A stretch of 64,000 bases of DNA, from the NCBI GenBank assembly GCA_017416425.1, contig JAFQCL010000014.1, positions 36,891 to 100,890 on the forward strand, read 5' to 3'. The notes under the pieces were generated by a model. That model was not told where the DNA came from. It made no database searches and saw only the letters and a program-made list of their open reading frames with translations. The stretch is from Clostridia bacterium (lineage in GTDB: Bacteria > Bacillota > Clostridia > Christensenellales > CAG-138). This document shows positions 8,995 to 18,133 of the stretch, piece by piece (within the stretch, counting starts at the first letter, position 1; every line of letters starts with the position of its first letter). Both the position numbers and the translations under genes were made by a program.

Positions 8995-9861
8995 TCAATC
9001 TATAAGACTTGAAATAGGCATTTGAGCCCCAACTGCCGTCATTTTTTCAAGCAGAACTCCCTCGTCTATACTGCCTATAACTCGAGCTCTGTCATCAAGT
9101 ACTATTATCATGTTGTAGCTTCCAGATGATACAAGCTTCAGCGCTTCTCCTATGGTCGTGTTCATATATAGAGCAATACTTCTTATTCTTAAAGCTTCAC
9201 CGCGTCTTATACTGCTTCCATGCCGCAGTATGCTTTTTACATTTTCGCGGCTTGTCCTTATTTCATTTATAGCGGCAACCACAAGAAATGCGCCAAGAAG
9301 CATCGGTGTGATATTAGCAAAATCAAAAATTGCACCGGCTATCCCAAAAATACATATAAATGCCCCCAGCACTATTCCCACTACCGAGCAAACCTTTGTT
9401 GCCATTCTTTCACCCAAAGCTTTTTCCAATATTTGAGCGAGTACTCTTCCACCATCAAGCGGCATAGCCGGTAGGAGATTAATAAACCCAAGAGCAAGGT
9501 TTATAGCTACGAACTGTCTTGGAAGCTCACTATCAATGTTTAGCAGCATACATAAGGAACTACAGCATATACCTATCATTATGCTAAAGATAGGACCTAT
9601 CAAAGCAACCACAAGGCGATCGAGCCACATTGCACCGGTAAGCTCCATGCGCATAACACAGCCAAAAGGCTGTAATTCTATTGAGCTTACCGCCATACCC
9701 ATGCTTTTTGCCGCAAATACATGCGCAAGCTCATGCATGCATATGGATAAAAAGCCAAGTATAAGCGCTGTTAGCGAATCAAGTATCAGCATAAGCGGGA
9801 TAAGTATAAATACAAACGGATTGCACTTTACCCATACCCCATGTACACAAAAGAGCTTCAT
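8995..9861 (-). CDS. spoIVFB: SpoIVFB-like intramembrane metalloprotease (M50, with CBS domain)
   Basis: Site-2-type proteases cleave within or near the membrane. SpoIVFB activates pro-sigma-K in the mother cell during sporulation. The 288-residue protein shows the zinc motif HELAH at 43-47 and the third-ligand motif NLLPAMPLDGG at 128-138 (Asp136), in several transmembrane segments. A C-terminal CBS domain (about 215-285) is typical of SpoIVFB. Its start overlaps the end of the SpoIVFA-like gene by 4 bases, so translation is probably coupled. Identity as SpoIVFB rather than another site-2 protease rests on size, the CBS domain and this neighbour. Confidence 0.85.
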   Translation of the reverse strand: MKLFCVHGVWVKCNPFVFILIPLMLILDSLTALILGFLSICMHELAHVFAAKSMGMAVSSIELQPFGCVMRMELTGAMWLDRLVVALIGPIFSIMIGICCSSLCMLLNIDSELPRQFVAINLALGFINLLPAMPLDGGRVLAQILEKALGERMATKVCSVVGIVLGAFICIFGIAGAIFDFANITPMLLGAFLVVAAINEIRTSRENVKSILRHGSSIRRGEALRIRSIALYMNTTIGEALKLVSSGSYNMIIVLDDRARVIGSIDEGVLLEKMTAVGAQMPISSLID

Positions 9862-10511
9862 CTTAGATCATTGATATCAATATAATCCGTTATCTGCTGA
9901 ATCTCTCCCTGCTTTACGATCTTAAAATAAAGGCTGGGAATGCTGCCAAGGCTCCCTATGCTATCCTTTCTTTTAAGCGGTTGATTTATTTCACACCGCA
10001 CACTTCCCAGTCCATAATATGTAGTTGAAATATCATCATCATGCATTACCGTAACATAGTTTCCAAGCAGGGGGTCTTCGCTTACAGCAATCACAACACC
10101 GTCTTTTACACAGTATACCTGGGCGTTTTCAGTCGATATAAAGCGTGCCAGCATGCCGTTTTGCATAAGCTCCACATTCGTATAGCTAACAGGCGCTTCC
10201 ATCTCACCTATACTTCCGAACACATCAATTATTCCGGGGATACTTACAAATTTCAGTCGTCCAAACAAACCTTCATCCGTATCCTCGAGCTCATCTCCGG
10301 AAGCGCTTATCGCGTTTACGGCGCAGATTCCCAAAACCAGCATAACAGCCGTTGCACATATCGCAAGCTTCGTCACCATCGAACCTAATCCACCCCTGCG
10401 CCTTGAGGCGGCACCTACATCTGTGCGCGTTGTTATGAATCTTCTTACATTTCCTCTTCTGATATCCGTAGTCTTAAATTCTTCCAGGCTTATCCTTTCA
10501 CGTTCCGCCAT
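9858..10511 (-). CDS. spoIVFA: SpoIVFA-like protein with degenerate M23/LytM domain
   Basis: A 217-residue protein with an N-terminal cytoplasmic part, one membrane helix at about 48-68 and an extracytoplasmic LytM/M23 domain (about 110-215). The domain lacks the catalytic pattern: where active peptidases have HxH before F-E-V, this has PSLYFKIV. A degenerate LytM domain is the hallmark of SpoIVFA, which anchors and inhibits SpoIVFB until a forespore signal arrives. Coupling to the SpoIVFB-like gene supports this. SD GGGAGG lies 6 bases upstream. A short GCCC-GATA-GGGC hairpin lies at about 10585-10597 in the leader. Confidence 0.78.
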   Translation of the reverse strand: MAERERISLEEFKTTDIRRGNVRRFITTRTDVGAASRRRGGLGSMVTKLAICATAVMLVLGICAVNAISASGDELEDTDEGLFGRLKFVSIPGIIDVFGSIGEMEAPVSYTNVELMQNGMLARFISTENAQVYCVKDGVVIAVSEDPLLGNYVTVMHDDDISTTYYGLGSVRCEINQPLKRKDSIGSLGSIPSLYFKIVKQGEIQQITDYIDINDLR

Positions 10512-10637
10512 AATACACCTCCCAAGTTGATACCTCTGTACTTGATTGGTATGCCGCTTTTGATCGCATTATGTGTGAAAACGCCCTATCGGGCTTTGTT
10601 TATTATAGCATCTTAATTAGTATTGCCTTTCAATTTA

Positions 10638-10667
10638 AAAGGGACAGGCTTTTCGCCTGCCCCCTTT
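10638..10667 (-). terminator. terminator after the TPEP-linker lipoprotein gene
   Basis: On the minus strand, AAAGGG..CAGGC pairs with GCCTG..CCCTTT around a GAAAA loop, then U-rich sequence. It begins within 4 bases of the stop codon and separates this gene from the spoIVF-like pair. Confidence 0.75.
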
Positions 10668-10670
10668 ATC

Positions 10671-11714
10671 TTACCTGTTATCAACATAATCATCCGGGTG
10701 AATTTTATAGCATACCTCTACTTCATATGTTTCAAAAGTAAAGTCCTCACTGAATTCATACCTGTCTACGATGAATTCGCCATCTTTGAAGCCCCAGTAT
10801 ATTTTCAGAGCGCCGTCTGTGTAGATCGTCAGCGAATTGATATAAATGCCTTTCTCCTCCCATCCTTCAATTCTACTTTCTATTCCCTTTCCCTCTTCTT
10901 CATCATCATGATCATAAAGGAAATAGCCATATAAATAATCGGCATAGGGAATAAAAGCCGAATCAGCCTCGGCCAAATCACGCAATTCCACTCCCTCGGC
11001 CAATAAATCCCTAACTGCGTCAAAGGAGAGTGTCTGGCCCATTACAGCAATGTGACCCACTACATGAAAAGAGTCACCCTTTGCTAAAGAATCAAAATCA
11101 TATTTGTCAAGCCCGTTCTCATTAATATATTTTTCTGAGTATGTATTTTCAGGTATTATTTTATTGAAAAATATGAATAAGCGCTGTCCTCGGTCGGTAT
11201 TATACATTAAATACGAATTGCCGCCATCTTCAGGATTTCGGGCAGCGCCATACGGCATTCTTGCTGTAACCTCAAAGAAACTATCCCAAGCTAAAGATAC
11301 AGGGGGTCTTGAATAATCGCTTGGCAGATTAAACGGTCGCCTGTATGCATTATCCCCTTCCTCCGTTTCCGGAACAGTTTCATAAAAAGTGTAGAAAATG
11401 TCCTCATAGCGGTATGTCGGTATGTAGCCCGAATCTTCATATAAGCTCCAAAATGACCTCTTCCCTTTATTTGCGTTACCCCGTTCGGCAAATATACGAT
11501 CTATATCCGATATTAATTCGCATACCATCGGCGTAGGTTCGGGGGTTGGCTCCGGAGTGGGTTCCGGGGTATGCGTCGCATTCATCGGCTGCTCCGTTGG
11601 TGTTTCGGCAGGAATCGGTGGTTCTTCAGGCGTATTGCAGCCGATCACGCACATTCCTAATATTATTACTATAATCAAAAACATTGATAACGCAGCTCTT
11701 GATCCATTTTTCAT
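10671..11714 (-). CDS. hypothetical lipoprotein with Thr-Pro-Glu-Pro linker
   Basis: A 347-residue protein with a lipoprotein signal peptide (lipobox VIGC, Cys26), followed by a flexible linker rich in TPEP repeats (about 38-62) and an acidic globular domain that I do not recognise. Aromatic and acidic residues are frequent. It starts 20 bases after the DNRLRE protein gene and shares its strand, so the two are probably one operon and may act together at the cell surface. No catalytic motif is evident. Confidence 0.7.
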   Translation of the reverse strand: MKNGSRAALSMFLIIVIILGMCVIGCNTPEEPPIPAETPTEQPMNATHTPEPTPEPTPEPTPMVCELISDIDRIFAERGNANKGKRSFWSLYEDSGYIPTYRYEDIFYTFYETVPETEEGDNAYRRPFNLPSDYSRPPVSLAWDSFFEVTARMPYGAARNPEDGGNSYLMYNTDRGQRLFIFFNKIIPENTYSEKYINENGLDKYDFDSLAKGDSFHVVGHIAVMGQTLSFDAVRDLLAEGVELRDLAEADSAFIPYADYLYGYFLYDHDDEEEGKGIESRIEGWEEKGIYINSLTIYTDGALKIYWGFKDGEFIVDRYEFSEDFTFETYEVEVCYKIHPDDYVDNR

Positions 11715-11733
11715 CGTTCATGTCCTCCTTTCA

Positions 11734-13665
11734 TTAATTGGCGTCTACTCTAAAATAAATCACATTGCTTTTCCTGTAATATTGGGTATTGGTGTCTCCC
11801 GAAATCCAGCTTGAAGTTTCCGGATCAAAACCTGAGGGTCTCAATGTGGATGGATTCGTTGTCATTTTATCCGCCCAAAGCCCCTGATCCGTTTGGTATA
11901 GCCAGTGATAGCTCAAAGAATCATGTGGATTTTCTTCATCCTGATAATCATCATCAGGATTATTTGGCATATAATTAAATATTCCATTTCCATTTATATC
12001 ATTGAAGTCCACTCTTGTTGCTACTCTATACTGATCCAGTCCGATACTTGAACTTGCGCTTCCTATTAGAGCCCAGCTTACGGAATTCAGGTTTTCATTC
12101 ATCCAGGTTATGCATTTGTCAATATAATATTCTTCCACCTCCGATATAGACATACCATTTAAGTCTCTTTCCTCTATCTCTAGCTCATCTGAATCAATAT
12201 ACTGCATTACATCCAGTGCATAGCCCATGCAATTCTGAGACGCACTGCTTGACTGCTCATATGGTCTGCTACCATAATAGCTGCTTAGATATGTAATAAC
12301 AAGCTCTGGTTTATTTGGCGAAGGCGCGTCTGATGAATAAAAGGTAGTAATAGAAGCGGACGCACCTTCACTCTTCGAGCGTATTTCAAATCCGTAATTG
12401 GTATTGACCCCTTCGACCCAATCACGTACCATGGAAGTCACCGAAAATGCGTACCAGGAGTTTCCATACTCATAGGAACTAATGATGTTTGATGACGAGG
12501 ATGAAGGCTTATTGTTCCAGGTTATGCTTCCGGATGACCAGTTTGATGTTACCCGATATGCCCACATATTTGTACTTGAGCCTGTTTTATTCTTTAGCCT
12601 TAGCTCCGCTTCGGTAATGTTGCACGTAGCCAAATTTGTCGGCAGATTGAATTTTATAAACGTTCTATTGGTACCATAAGCAGTTGATGACCCTATCCAA
12701 AGATCCTGAGTCATCTGAAAGTTTGCACTCGGCGAAATGCTCCTTACATGCGAGTCAAATGTATTATTCTCGCCTGTAACCATAACAGAAGGGTCAATAA
12801 CAATGGGATATACTCTATCCGGGCTGTTAAGGAAGGTTTCATCGATGGTAATATCGATTTTCAGATCTGTACCACGACCTGAAATGACCGACATCTTGAT
12901 CTTATCGGTAAAAGCTCCGGCAGCATCAAAGGCAAAAAGTCCTCCCATCATGAAAATCGGCTTGGCGCTCAATGTTCCAGACGCTGCACTGTTATCTTTA
13001 AAAAATATGTAACCATTCTCACTGTAGTATTCCAGACCTTCGGTGCTGATATTGAAAATGAATTGATTACTTTCCGCTAGCTCATTTATAACGATTAGCT
13101 CTTTTACTCCATTGTCATAGACTTCATATACAAGATCGATTCCGGGTTTTACATTCTGATATACCATGCTGTTTTCCAGCGCAATAAGCCCATCTATCAG
13201 GGTTTCATAGCTGAGAGACTCCTTATTATGTGTTTTGCCGCTTGCGGCTTGCGCGCCTACCATCTGCATGGAGAGTGCATAGTCCTCATACTCGATGCGA
13301 ACAGGATTTTTAGTTACGTCCTCAGCAAAACGCACCAAAAACCTATTGGCCTCGCTTTGATATGAGTAGACGCCGCTTGATCTATTCGTTTCACAACGAA
13401 TGATGCGGTTACTGATATCCTCATATTTCCCCTGCTTGTTTAAATAATGTACATTTCCCGCATAAAGTACGGTTTGAAGCTGACCATTCTCCAAAAGATA
13501 GGTCTTTGAGTCGGCGGTGCGCCTTTCGGTCAGCTCACGGACACGTTCGTCAGGCTTTCCATTCTCTGCCAGTCCAACAGGAGCCATGGTCATTATGAAC
13601 GCCAGCATAACAAGCCACAAAATAGCGTTATAAAATCTCTTCATAAATTTATCCAACCTTTCCAA
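11734..13665 (-). CDS. secreted DNRLRE-domain protein with C-terminal Cys/His module
   Basis: A 643-residue exported protein. A signal peptide covers the first 32 residues or so. The region 35-295 resembles the N-terminal parts of wall-associated WapA/Rhs-like and other DNRLRE proteins. Residues 298-460 form the DNRLRE beta-domain (DSHVRSISPSANF, RTFIKFNLP, ELVITYLSS). The last 180 residues contain QNCMGYALD (Cys479) and SYHWLYQTDQGLWADK (His587), a Cys...His arrangement reminiscent of papain-fold peptidases; that reading is inference. No RHS repeats are present. The promoter is at 13693-13721 and the lipoprotein gene follows. Confidence 0.72.
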   Translation of the reverse strand: MERLDKFMKRFYNAILWLVMLAFIMTMAPVGLAENGKPDERVRELTERRTADSKTYLLENGQLQTVLYAGNVHYLNKQGKYEDISNRIIRCETNRSSGVYSYQSEANRFLVRFAEDVTKNPVRIEYEDYALSMQMVGAQAASGKTHNKESLSYETLIDGLIALENSMVYQNVKPGIDLVYEVYDNGVKELIVINELAESNQFIFNISTEGLEYYSENGYIFFKDNSAASGTLSAKPIFMMGGLFAFDAAGAFTDKIKMSVISGRGTDLKIDITIDETFLNSPDRVYPIVIDPSVMVTGENNTFDSHVRSISPSANFQMTQDLWIGSSTAYGTNRTFIKFNLPTNLATCNITEAELRLKNKTGSSTNMWAYRVTSNWSSGSITWNNKPSSSSSNIISSYEYGNSWYAFSVTSMVRDWVEGVNTNYGFEIRSKSEGASASITTFYSSDAPSPNKPELVITYLSSYYGSRPYEQSSSASQNCMGYALDVMQYIDSDELEIEERDLNGMSISEVEEYYIDKCITWMNENLNSVSWALIGSASSSIGLDQYRVATRVDFNDINGNGIFNYMPNNPDDDYQDEENPHDSLSYHWLYQTDQGLWADKMTTNPSTLRPSGFDPETSSWISGDTNTQYYRKSNVIYFRVDAN

Positions 13666-13692
13666 ATTTTAACAACCACAGGTTGCATTGAT

Positions 13693-13721
13693 ATTATAAC
13701 TTATGTAAATCATAAAGGCAA
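13693..13721 (-). promoter_or_regulatory. vegetative promoter of the DNRLRE operon
   Basis: Reading leftwards: TTGCCT, 17 bases, TATAAT, about 28 bases before the start codon of the DNRLRE protein. Confidence 0.55.
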
Positions 13722-13784
13722 TAACAAATATATCCTAATAGCTAAATATCTATCATATTATATACGAGCAAATAGCGAATACAC

Positions 13785-13817
13785 AAAAAAATCAGCCGAA
13801 GGAATGCTCCAACGGCT
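13785..13817 (-). terminator. terminator after nfnB
   Basis: On the minus strand AGCCG-TT-GGA-loop-TCC-TT-CGGCT forms a two-part stem followed by a run of U residues (seven A on the plus strand at 13785-13791). It lies 18 bases after the nfnB stop codon. Confidence 0.75.
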
Positions 13818-13834
13818 TAGATATTTTTTGCAAA

Positions 13835-15232
13835 CTATTTCGTGTCTTTACTTGTCAACTTAGCATCTATAGCTTTTGCAGCGGTCTTACCTGCACCCAT
13901 TGCAAGTATTACCGTTGCCGCGCCGGTAACTGCGTCTCCACCCGCATATATAAACTCCCTTGAGGTCTCTCCGGTTTCCTCATTGACGATTATTCCTCCC
14001 CATTTTTGGGTATCAAGACCATAAGTCGTATCCTTTATCAGCGGATTTGGCGATGTACCAAGCGCCATGATTACGCAGTCGATATCTATATCAAATTCAG
14101 TGCCCTCAATAGCTATCGGCCTTGCTCTACCCGATTCGTCAGGTTCGCTAAGTCTCATCTTCTGGCAACGCATACCATTTACAAATCCATCTTCACCAGA
14201 ATGAATCAAGAGCGGATTTGTAAGGAATCTAAATTCTATTCCCTCCTCCATTGCATGCTCTACCTCCTCGCGGCGCGCGGGAAGTTCAGCCTCCGTGCGA
14301 CGGTATACCACGGTTACATGTGCACCAAGCCTTTTCGCGCAGCGAGCAGCGTCCATGGCTACATTTCCACCACCTACAACAGCAACCTTTTTCCCACGTT
14401 GTATTGGGGTATCACTTCCGGACTTATATGCCTTCATGAGGTTTATGCGGGTAAGGAATTCATTAGCTGAATATACACCCTTTAAATTTTCACCAGGTAT
14501 GTTCATAAATTTTGGAAGCCCTGCTCCCGAACCGATAAACACAGCTTCATAACCATGATCCTGCATAAGTTCATCAATGGTAATGGTTTTTCCGATCACA
14601 ACGTTAGTCTGAATTTCAACACCAAGTTCTTTTAAGGTATCTATCTCCCTTTGGACTATGGATTTTGGCAGTCTAAACTCAGGAATACCATATACAAGCA
14701 CGCCACCTGCAACGTGAAGCGCTTCAAAGACCGTTACCTGATATCCAAGCTTTGCAAGATCACCTGCACATGTAAGACCAGCGGGGCCGGACCCAATTAT
14801 AGCTACCTTGTGACCGTTGGCAGCTGGCCTTTTAGCCTTTTCTTTAGAATGTATGTTGTGCCAATCTGCAACAAAGCGTTCAAGTCTTCCAATAGCAACA
14901 GGCTCACCCTTAGCGCCCCGAACGCACATACCTTCACACTGCGATTCCTGAGGACACACACGTCCGCAAACAGCGGGCAGCGAGCTGGATTTTGATATTA
15001 TTTGATAAGCTCTCTCAAAATTCCCTTCACTTACCTCATGTACAAAAGCCGGTATATCGATACAAACCGGACAATTGCTTACGCAGGGTTTAGCCTTACA
15101 ATTAAGACAACGCTTTGCTTCATCTATAGCCGCCTTGTCATCATACCCTAGCGCAACTTCATCAAAATTTTTATTGCGCACGTGCGGTGTCTGAGAGGGC
15201 ATCATGTTTTTTATATTAGACATGTTAGGCAT
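13835..15232 (-). CDS. nfnB: NADPH-dependent NfnB/GltA-type subunit
   Basis: This 465-residue flavoprotein is homologous to the small subunit of glutamate synthase. Next to an NfnA-type gene it is the NfnB subunit of the NADH-dependent reduced ferredoxin:NADP oxidoreductase. Cysteine motifs for two [4Fe-4S] clusters lie at the N-terminus (CLNCKAKPCVSNCP and CGRVCPQESQCEGMC). They are followed by two dinucleotide folds: GSGPAGLTCAGDLAKLG for FAD and VVGGGNVAMDAARCAKRLG for NADP. The start at 15232 has AGGAGG 9 bases upstream and overlaps the nfnA stop by 8 bases; an upstream in-frame ATG at 15286 lacks a site. No glutamate synthase large subunit is nearby. Confidence 0.88.
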   Translation of the reverse strand: MPNMSNIKNMMPSQTPHVRNKNFDEVALGYDDKAAIDEAKRCLNCKAKPCVSNCPVCIDIPAFVHEVSEGNFERAYQIISKSSSLPAVCGRVCPQESQCEGMCVRGAKGEPVAIGRLERFVADWHNIHSKEKAKRPAANGHKVAIIGSGPAGLTCAGDLAKLGYQVTVFEALHVAGGVLVYGIPEFRLPKSIVQREIDTLKELGVEIQTNVVIGKTITIDELMQDHGYEAVFIGSGAGLPKFMNIPGENLKGVYSANEFLTRINLMKAYKSGSDTPIQRGKKVAVVGGGNVAMDAARCAKRLGAHVTVVYRRTEAELPARREEVEHAMEEGIEFRFLTNPLLIHSGEDGFVNGMRCQKMRLSEPDESGRARPIAIEGTEFDIDIDCVIMALGTSPNPLIKDTTYGLDTQKWGGIIVNEETGETSREFIYAGGDAVTGAATVILAMGAGKTAAKAIDAKLTSKDTK

Positions 15233-16073
15233 TGTTTTCGGCCTCCTTAAACAAATTGCAGGTTTCCTCGTAGGCGTGGCGTTCAAATTCGCGATAAGTT
15301 CCTCCCCTTGCTATGGCTTCATCAAAATCGACCTCATGGCCATCAAATTCCGGCCCATCTACGCAGGCAAATTTTGTCTTTCCAGCAACTGTAAGGCGGC
15401 ATCCTCCACACATACCTGTACCATCAATCATAATAGGGTTCATGCTTACAATAGTCTTTATGCCAAACTCCTTTGTAAGCTTGCACACATATTTCATCAT
15501 TATAAGGGGGCCTATAGTAATGACCGCATCATATTTTTCACCACTTTCTATGAGCTTTCTAAGCGCATCGGTGACAAGTCCTTTCCCCCCCCATGAGCCA
15601 TCATCGCTCATACGAACAAGTTTTGAAGAATTTTTAACAAACTCGTTCTCAAGTATAACAAGCTCCTTATTTCTAAATCCAATTACAGAATGCACCTCAC
15701 ATCCAAGCCTATGAAGCTTTTTTGCGATAGGAAGTGCAATAGCACAGCCTACACCTCCGCCCACGATAGCGACCTTCTTCAAGCCATCGGTATGTGTAGC
15801 ACGACCCAACGGTCCTACGAAATCCTGTATGAAATCGCCTTCGTTTAAATGATCCAGCTTCTTTGTAGTTGCACCCACTATTTGAAATATTATGGTAACA
15901 CTACCCTGTTCTCTGTTAAAGTCAGCTATAGTAAGTGGTATTCTTTCTCCGTTTTCATCCACCCTCAAAATTATAAACTGACCTGGCTCCGCTTTTGCCG
16001 CAATCAAGGGCGCATCCACTTCCATCAATGTCACCCAAGGATTTAGAACCTGCTTTTTAAGTATTTTAAACAT
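15225..16073 (-). CDS. nfnA: sulfide/dihydroorotate dehydrogenase-like FAD/NAD-binding protein NfnA
   Basis: A 282-residue PyrK/ferredoxin-NADP reductase-type protein: an FAD-binding barrel (1-100), an NAD-binding fold with VAIVGGGVGCAIALPIAKKL (about 102-121), and a C-terminal [2Fe-2S] site with DGTGMCGGCRLTV and a later Cys before DGPEFDGHEVDF. With NfnB it would couple NADH and reduced ferredoxin oxidation to NADP reduction by flavin-based bifurcation, supplying NADPH in anaerobes. The pair could also act as a sulfide dehydrogenase (SudAB), which has the same architecture. SD AAGGAG precedes the start. Confidence 0.88.
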   Translation of the reverse strand: MFKILKKQVLNPWVTLMEVDAPLIAAKAEPGQFIILRVDENGERIPLTIADFNREQGSVTIIFQIVGATTKKLDHLNEGDFIQDFVGPLGRATHTDGLKKVAIVGGGVGCAIALPIAKKLHRLGCEVHSVIGFRNKELVILENEFVKNSSKLVRMSDDGSWGGKGLVTDALRKLIESGEKYDAVITIGPLIMMKYVCKLTKEFGIKTIVSMNPIMIDGTGMCGGCRLTVAGKTKFACVDGPEFDGHEVDFDEAIARGGTYREFERHAYEETCNLFKEAENNA

Positions 16074-16353
16074 TTTACTACTCCTTATTTCGTGTCTTCA
16101 TTTATATTGTAGGCCTATTTCCATAAAACATTAAAGCCATCATATTAAGACTTATACCCTTAAACGTTGAAACATCCCAAAGCTTAAGGATACTATAAAA
16201 ATTTTCCGAGCATCTCAGTATAGCTAGCCAAACGCCATCCGCATTGAGTATTGTAACACTGAATACACCATCGTTCAAGTATAGTTTAATGTATGTTGTA
16301 ATGTTCTTCCGTTAATGATACAATTAGAAAAAACACAAAGGCAGGTAAATCAT

Positions 16354-17058
16354 ATGCTATATATCCGCTGCGTTTGGGAGCACAACGCACATGATACCCT
16401 TTTGTATGCGGAAAATATTATCGGAGCCTTTACAAGGGGTACTTCTTTAGATGAAGCTTTAAATAAAATGCCGCGGGAGATCTGCTCCTATTTAAAATGG
16501 ATCGGATATGGCGCTCCAGACGATCTAAAGCCGGTCATCGTTCAGGAAAAGGAATCACAGCTTAAAATCAGCGATGCCGATAGCGATGTATTATTTGATA
16601 GTGAACGAGAAGTTTTGACTTGGTGTGAATACAGCTCATTAAAGCAGCTTGCGCTTAAATCGGCCGCCGATTTTCATAGACTTTATGAGTCCATTCCCGA
16701 TATCAAAAAAAGCTGTCTTAAAGAGCGTTCCACCTTTTACGGCAGCATGCCTCTCACCGCAGAGGAAATGTATTTTCATACAAGGAATGTAAACAGCTAC
16801 TACTTTGATGAGATCGGGGTAACTGCGGATAATGGAGGCTCAATTTTAGACTGTAGGATCAGAGGTTTTAAGGCGCTGGAGCGTAAGCCCGATTATTTGA
16901 GCAATACCGTCTACTTCGGCAGCTATAATGAGGAATGGTCTTTACGAAAAGTGCTTCGCCGCTTTGTATGGCATGATAGGATACACGCAAAAGCTATGTG
17001 GCGTATGGCTGAAAAAACCTTTGGTCATGGCAGCATTCCTAATATATTTTGTTTTTGA
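16354..17058 (+). CDS. hypothetical protein with DinB-like C-terminal domain
   Basis: A 234-residue soluble protein. The N-terminal 60 residues (LYIRCVWEHNAHD, GTSLDEALNKMPREI) resemble the beta-beta-alpha fold of HicB-like antitoxin domains. The C-terminal 120 residues contain a histidine in YFHTRNVNSYYF and the HxxxH pair in FVWHDRIHAKAMWRM, which fits the metal-binding pattern of DinB/YfiT-like four-helix proteins. Both assignments are by eye. I start it at 16354, where AGG lies about 10 bases upstream; an earlier in-frame ATG at 16315 has no site. The 280 bases upstream hold only a weak promoter (TTCAAG, 17, TGTAAT near 16280-16308). Function unknown. Confidence 0.6.
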   Translation: MLYIRCVWEHNAHDTLLYAENIIGAFTRGTSLDEALNKMPREICSYLKWIGYGAPDDLKPVIVQEKESQLKISDADSDVLFDSEREVLTWCEYSSLKQLALKSAADFHRLYESIPDIKKSCLKERSTFYGSMPLTAEEMYFHTRNVNSYYFDEIGVTADNGGSILDCRIRGFKALERKPDYLSNTVYFGSYNEEWSLRKVLRRFVWHDRIHAKAMWRMAEKTFGHGSIPNIFCF

Positions 17059-17077
17059 ACATATATCTATAATAAAT

Positions 17078-17105
17078 ATTAGCCGAATGAAATCACTCGG
17101 CTAAT
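17078..17105. terminator. bidirectional hairpin between the DinB-like gene and flavodoxin
   Basis: ATTAGCCGA and TCGGCTAAT form a 9-bp stem with a 10-base loop between two convergent genes. The flanking U-runs are weak. Confidence 0.55.
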
Positions 17106-17127
17106 ACATTACATAATCAATTTATAG

Positions 17128-17541
17128 TTATGAATTTGTTAAAGCTTTTCCAAGCTGTACGCACATTTCCTGTGCATCCGTATCAGGCGCTTCATTGCAT
17201 ATGAAACTATCAGTAACCATAACCGCCCCTTTAGCTCTACACATATCTTCCCACGTACGCATCCACTCGCCATCACCCCAACCATATGAGCCAAAAAGCA
17301 CTATCTTTTTACCTGAAAGCTTATGTGCACATTCGTTAAACATTGGCTCAAATTCGCTTTCCTCAAGCTGCTCGGCTCCCATCGAAGGGCATCCAAATGC
17401 TATAGCGTCAAACTCATCCATCATTTTAGCATTAAACTCACTTGCTGTAAAGATAGATGCCTGTGCTCCCTCAGCTACTTTTTGAGCCATCAGCTCGGTA
17501 TTACCTGTCCCGCTCCAATAAACTACAGCCGTTTTTGTCAT
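17128..17541 (-). CDS. flavodoxin
   Basis: A 137-residue flavodoxin, an FMN-containing electron carrier that commonly replaces ferredoxin when iron is scarce. The phosphate-binding loop is WSGTGNTELMAQ near the start. The FMN-stacking loops are FGCPSMGAEQLE and FGSYGWGDGEWMRTWED, as in short-chain clostridial flavodoxins. It is the last gene of an operon with DUF3793 and DUF2325 genes. That combination, and the paired palindromes upstream of the operon, suggests metal- or redox-responsive control. Confidence 0.92.
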   Translation of the reverse strand: MTKTAVVYWSGTGNTELMAQKVAEGAQASIFTASEFNAKMMDEFDAIAFGCPSMGAEQLEESEFEPMFNECAHKLSGKKIVLFGSYGWGDGEWMRTWEDMCRAKGAVMVTDSFICNEAPDTDAQEMCVQLGKALTNS

Positions 17542-17576
17542 AAATTACCAATCCTCCTTGATCATATATGTATCTA

Positions 17577-18128
17577 TTAGGCGCTTACGGTAAGCTGAAG
17601 TACACTTCTACCTTGTTCCCAGAGGCGCTTGTATATATCCTTACATTTATTAAATCTGGCGAATGTTTTCACAGCTTCACATTTATCACCATATACTTTC
17701 CAACAGCCTATATATTTGCAGTTACGTCCGCCACTATTTATAAAACCCATGACATCATGCAGGGGATAACCAAGAAAAACGCCTATCTCATGCGGAAAAT
17801 TATCGTCTTCAATTATACGCGAAGAAAGTTTTTGTAAAGCCGATTCAAGATCAAGTCCTTTATAGCCTCGCTCGTCCAAAAACAGCTTAATCGCGGATGA
17901 GGTCAAATCTTGGATAAGGCTGCTTCGCCTGTAAACATATATCAGCGCTTTATTATCACGCTTTCTCATTACAAAAAACTCTATTCCCTTTGGAGCAAAA
18001 GACTCATTATAGTATAAAATCATTCTTTCAAAATCCATATCGCACGAAAGCTCTATTGTAAATAAACTTGCGGTCTTCAATGACGCAAGCGTAGGCGCAC
18101 AATGCTCAATAAGATACCTCTCCATCAT
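17577..18128 (-). CDS. DUF3793 family protein
   Basis: A 183-residue soluble protein matching DUF3793: an N-terminal HCAPTLASLKTASLF, a middle region with RNDNKA-like RKRDNKALIYVYR, and FPHEIGVFLGYPLHDVMGFI followed by YIGCWKVYGD. Function is unknown, but the family is frequently encoded beside flavodoxin and DUF2325 genes in Clostridia, as here. It lies 5 bases after the DUF2325 gene and 35 bases before flavodoxin. Confidence 0.85.
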   Translation of the reverse strand: MMERYLIEHCAPTLASLKTASLFTIELSCDMDFERMILYYNESFAPKGIEFFVMRKRDNKALIYVYRRSSLIQDLTSSAIKLFLDERGYKGLDLESALQKLSSRIIEDDNFPHEIGVFLGYPLHDVMGFINSGGRNCKYIGCWKVYGDKCEAVKTFARFNKCKDIYKRLWEQGRSVLQLTVSA

Positions 18129-18133
18129 TTAAA

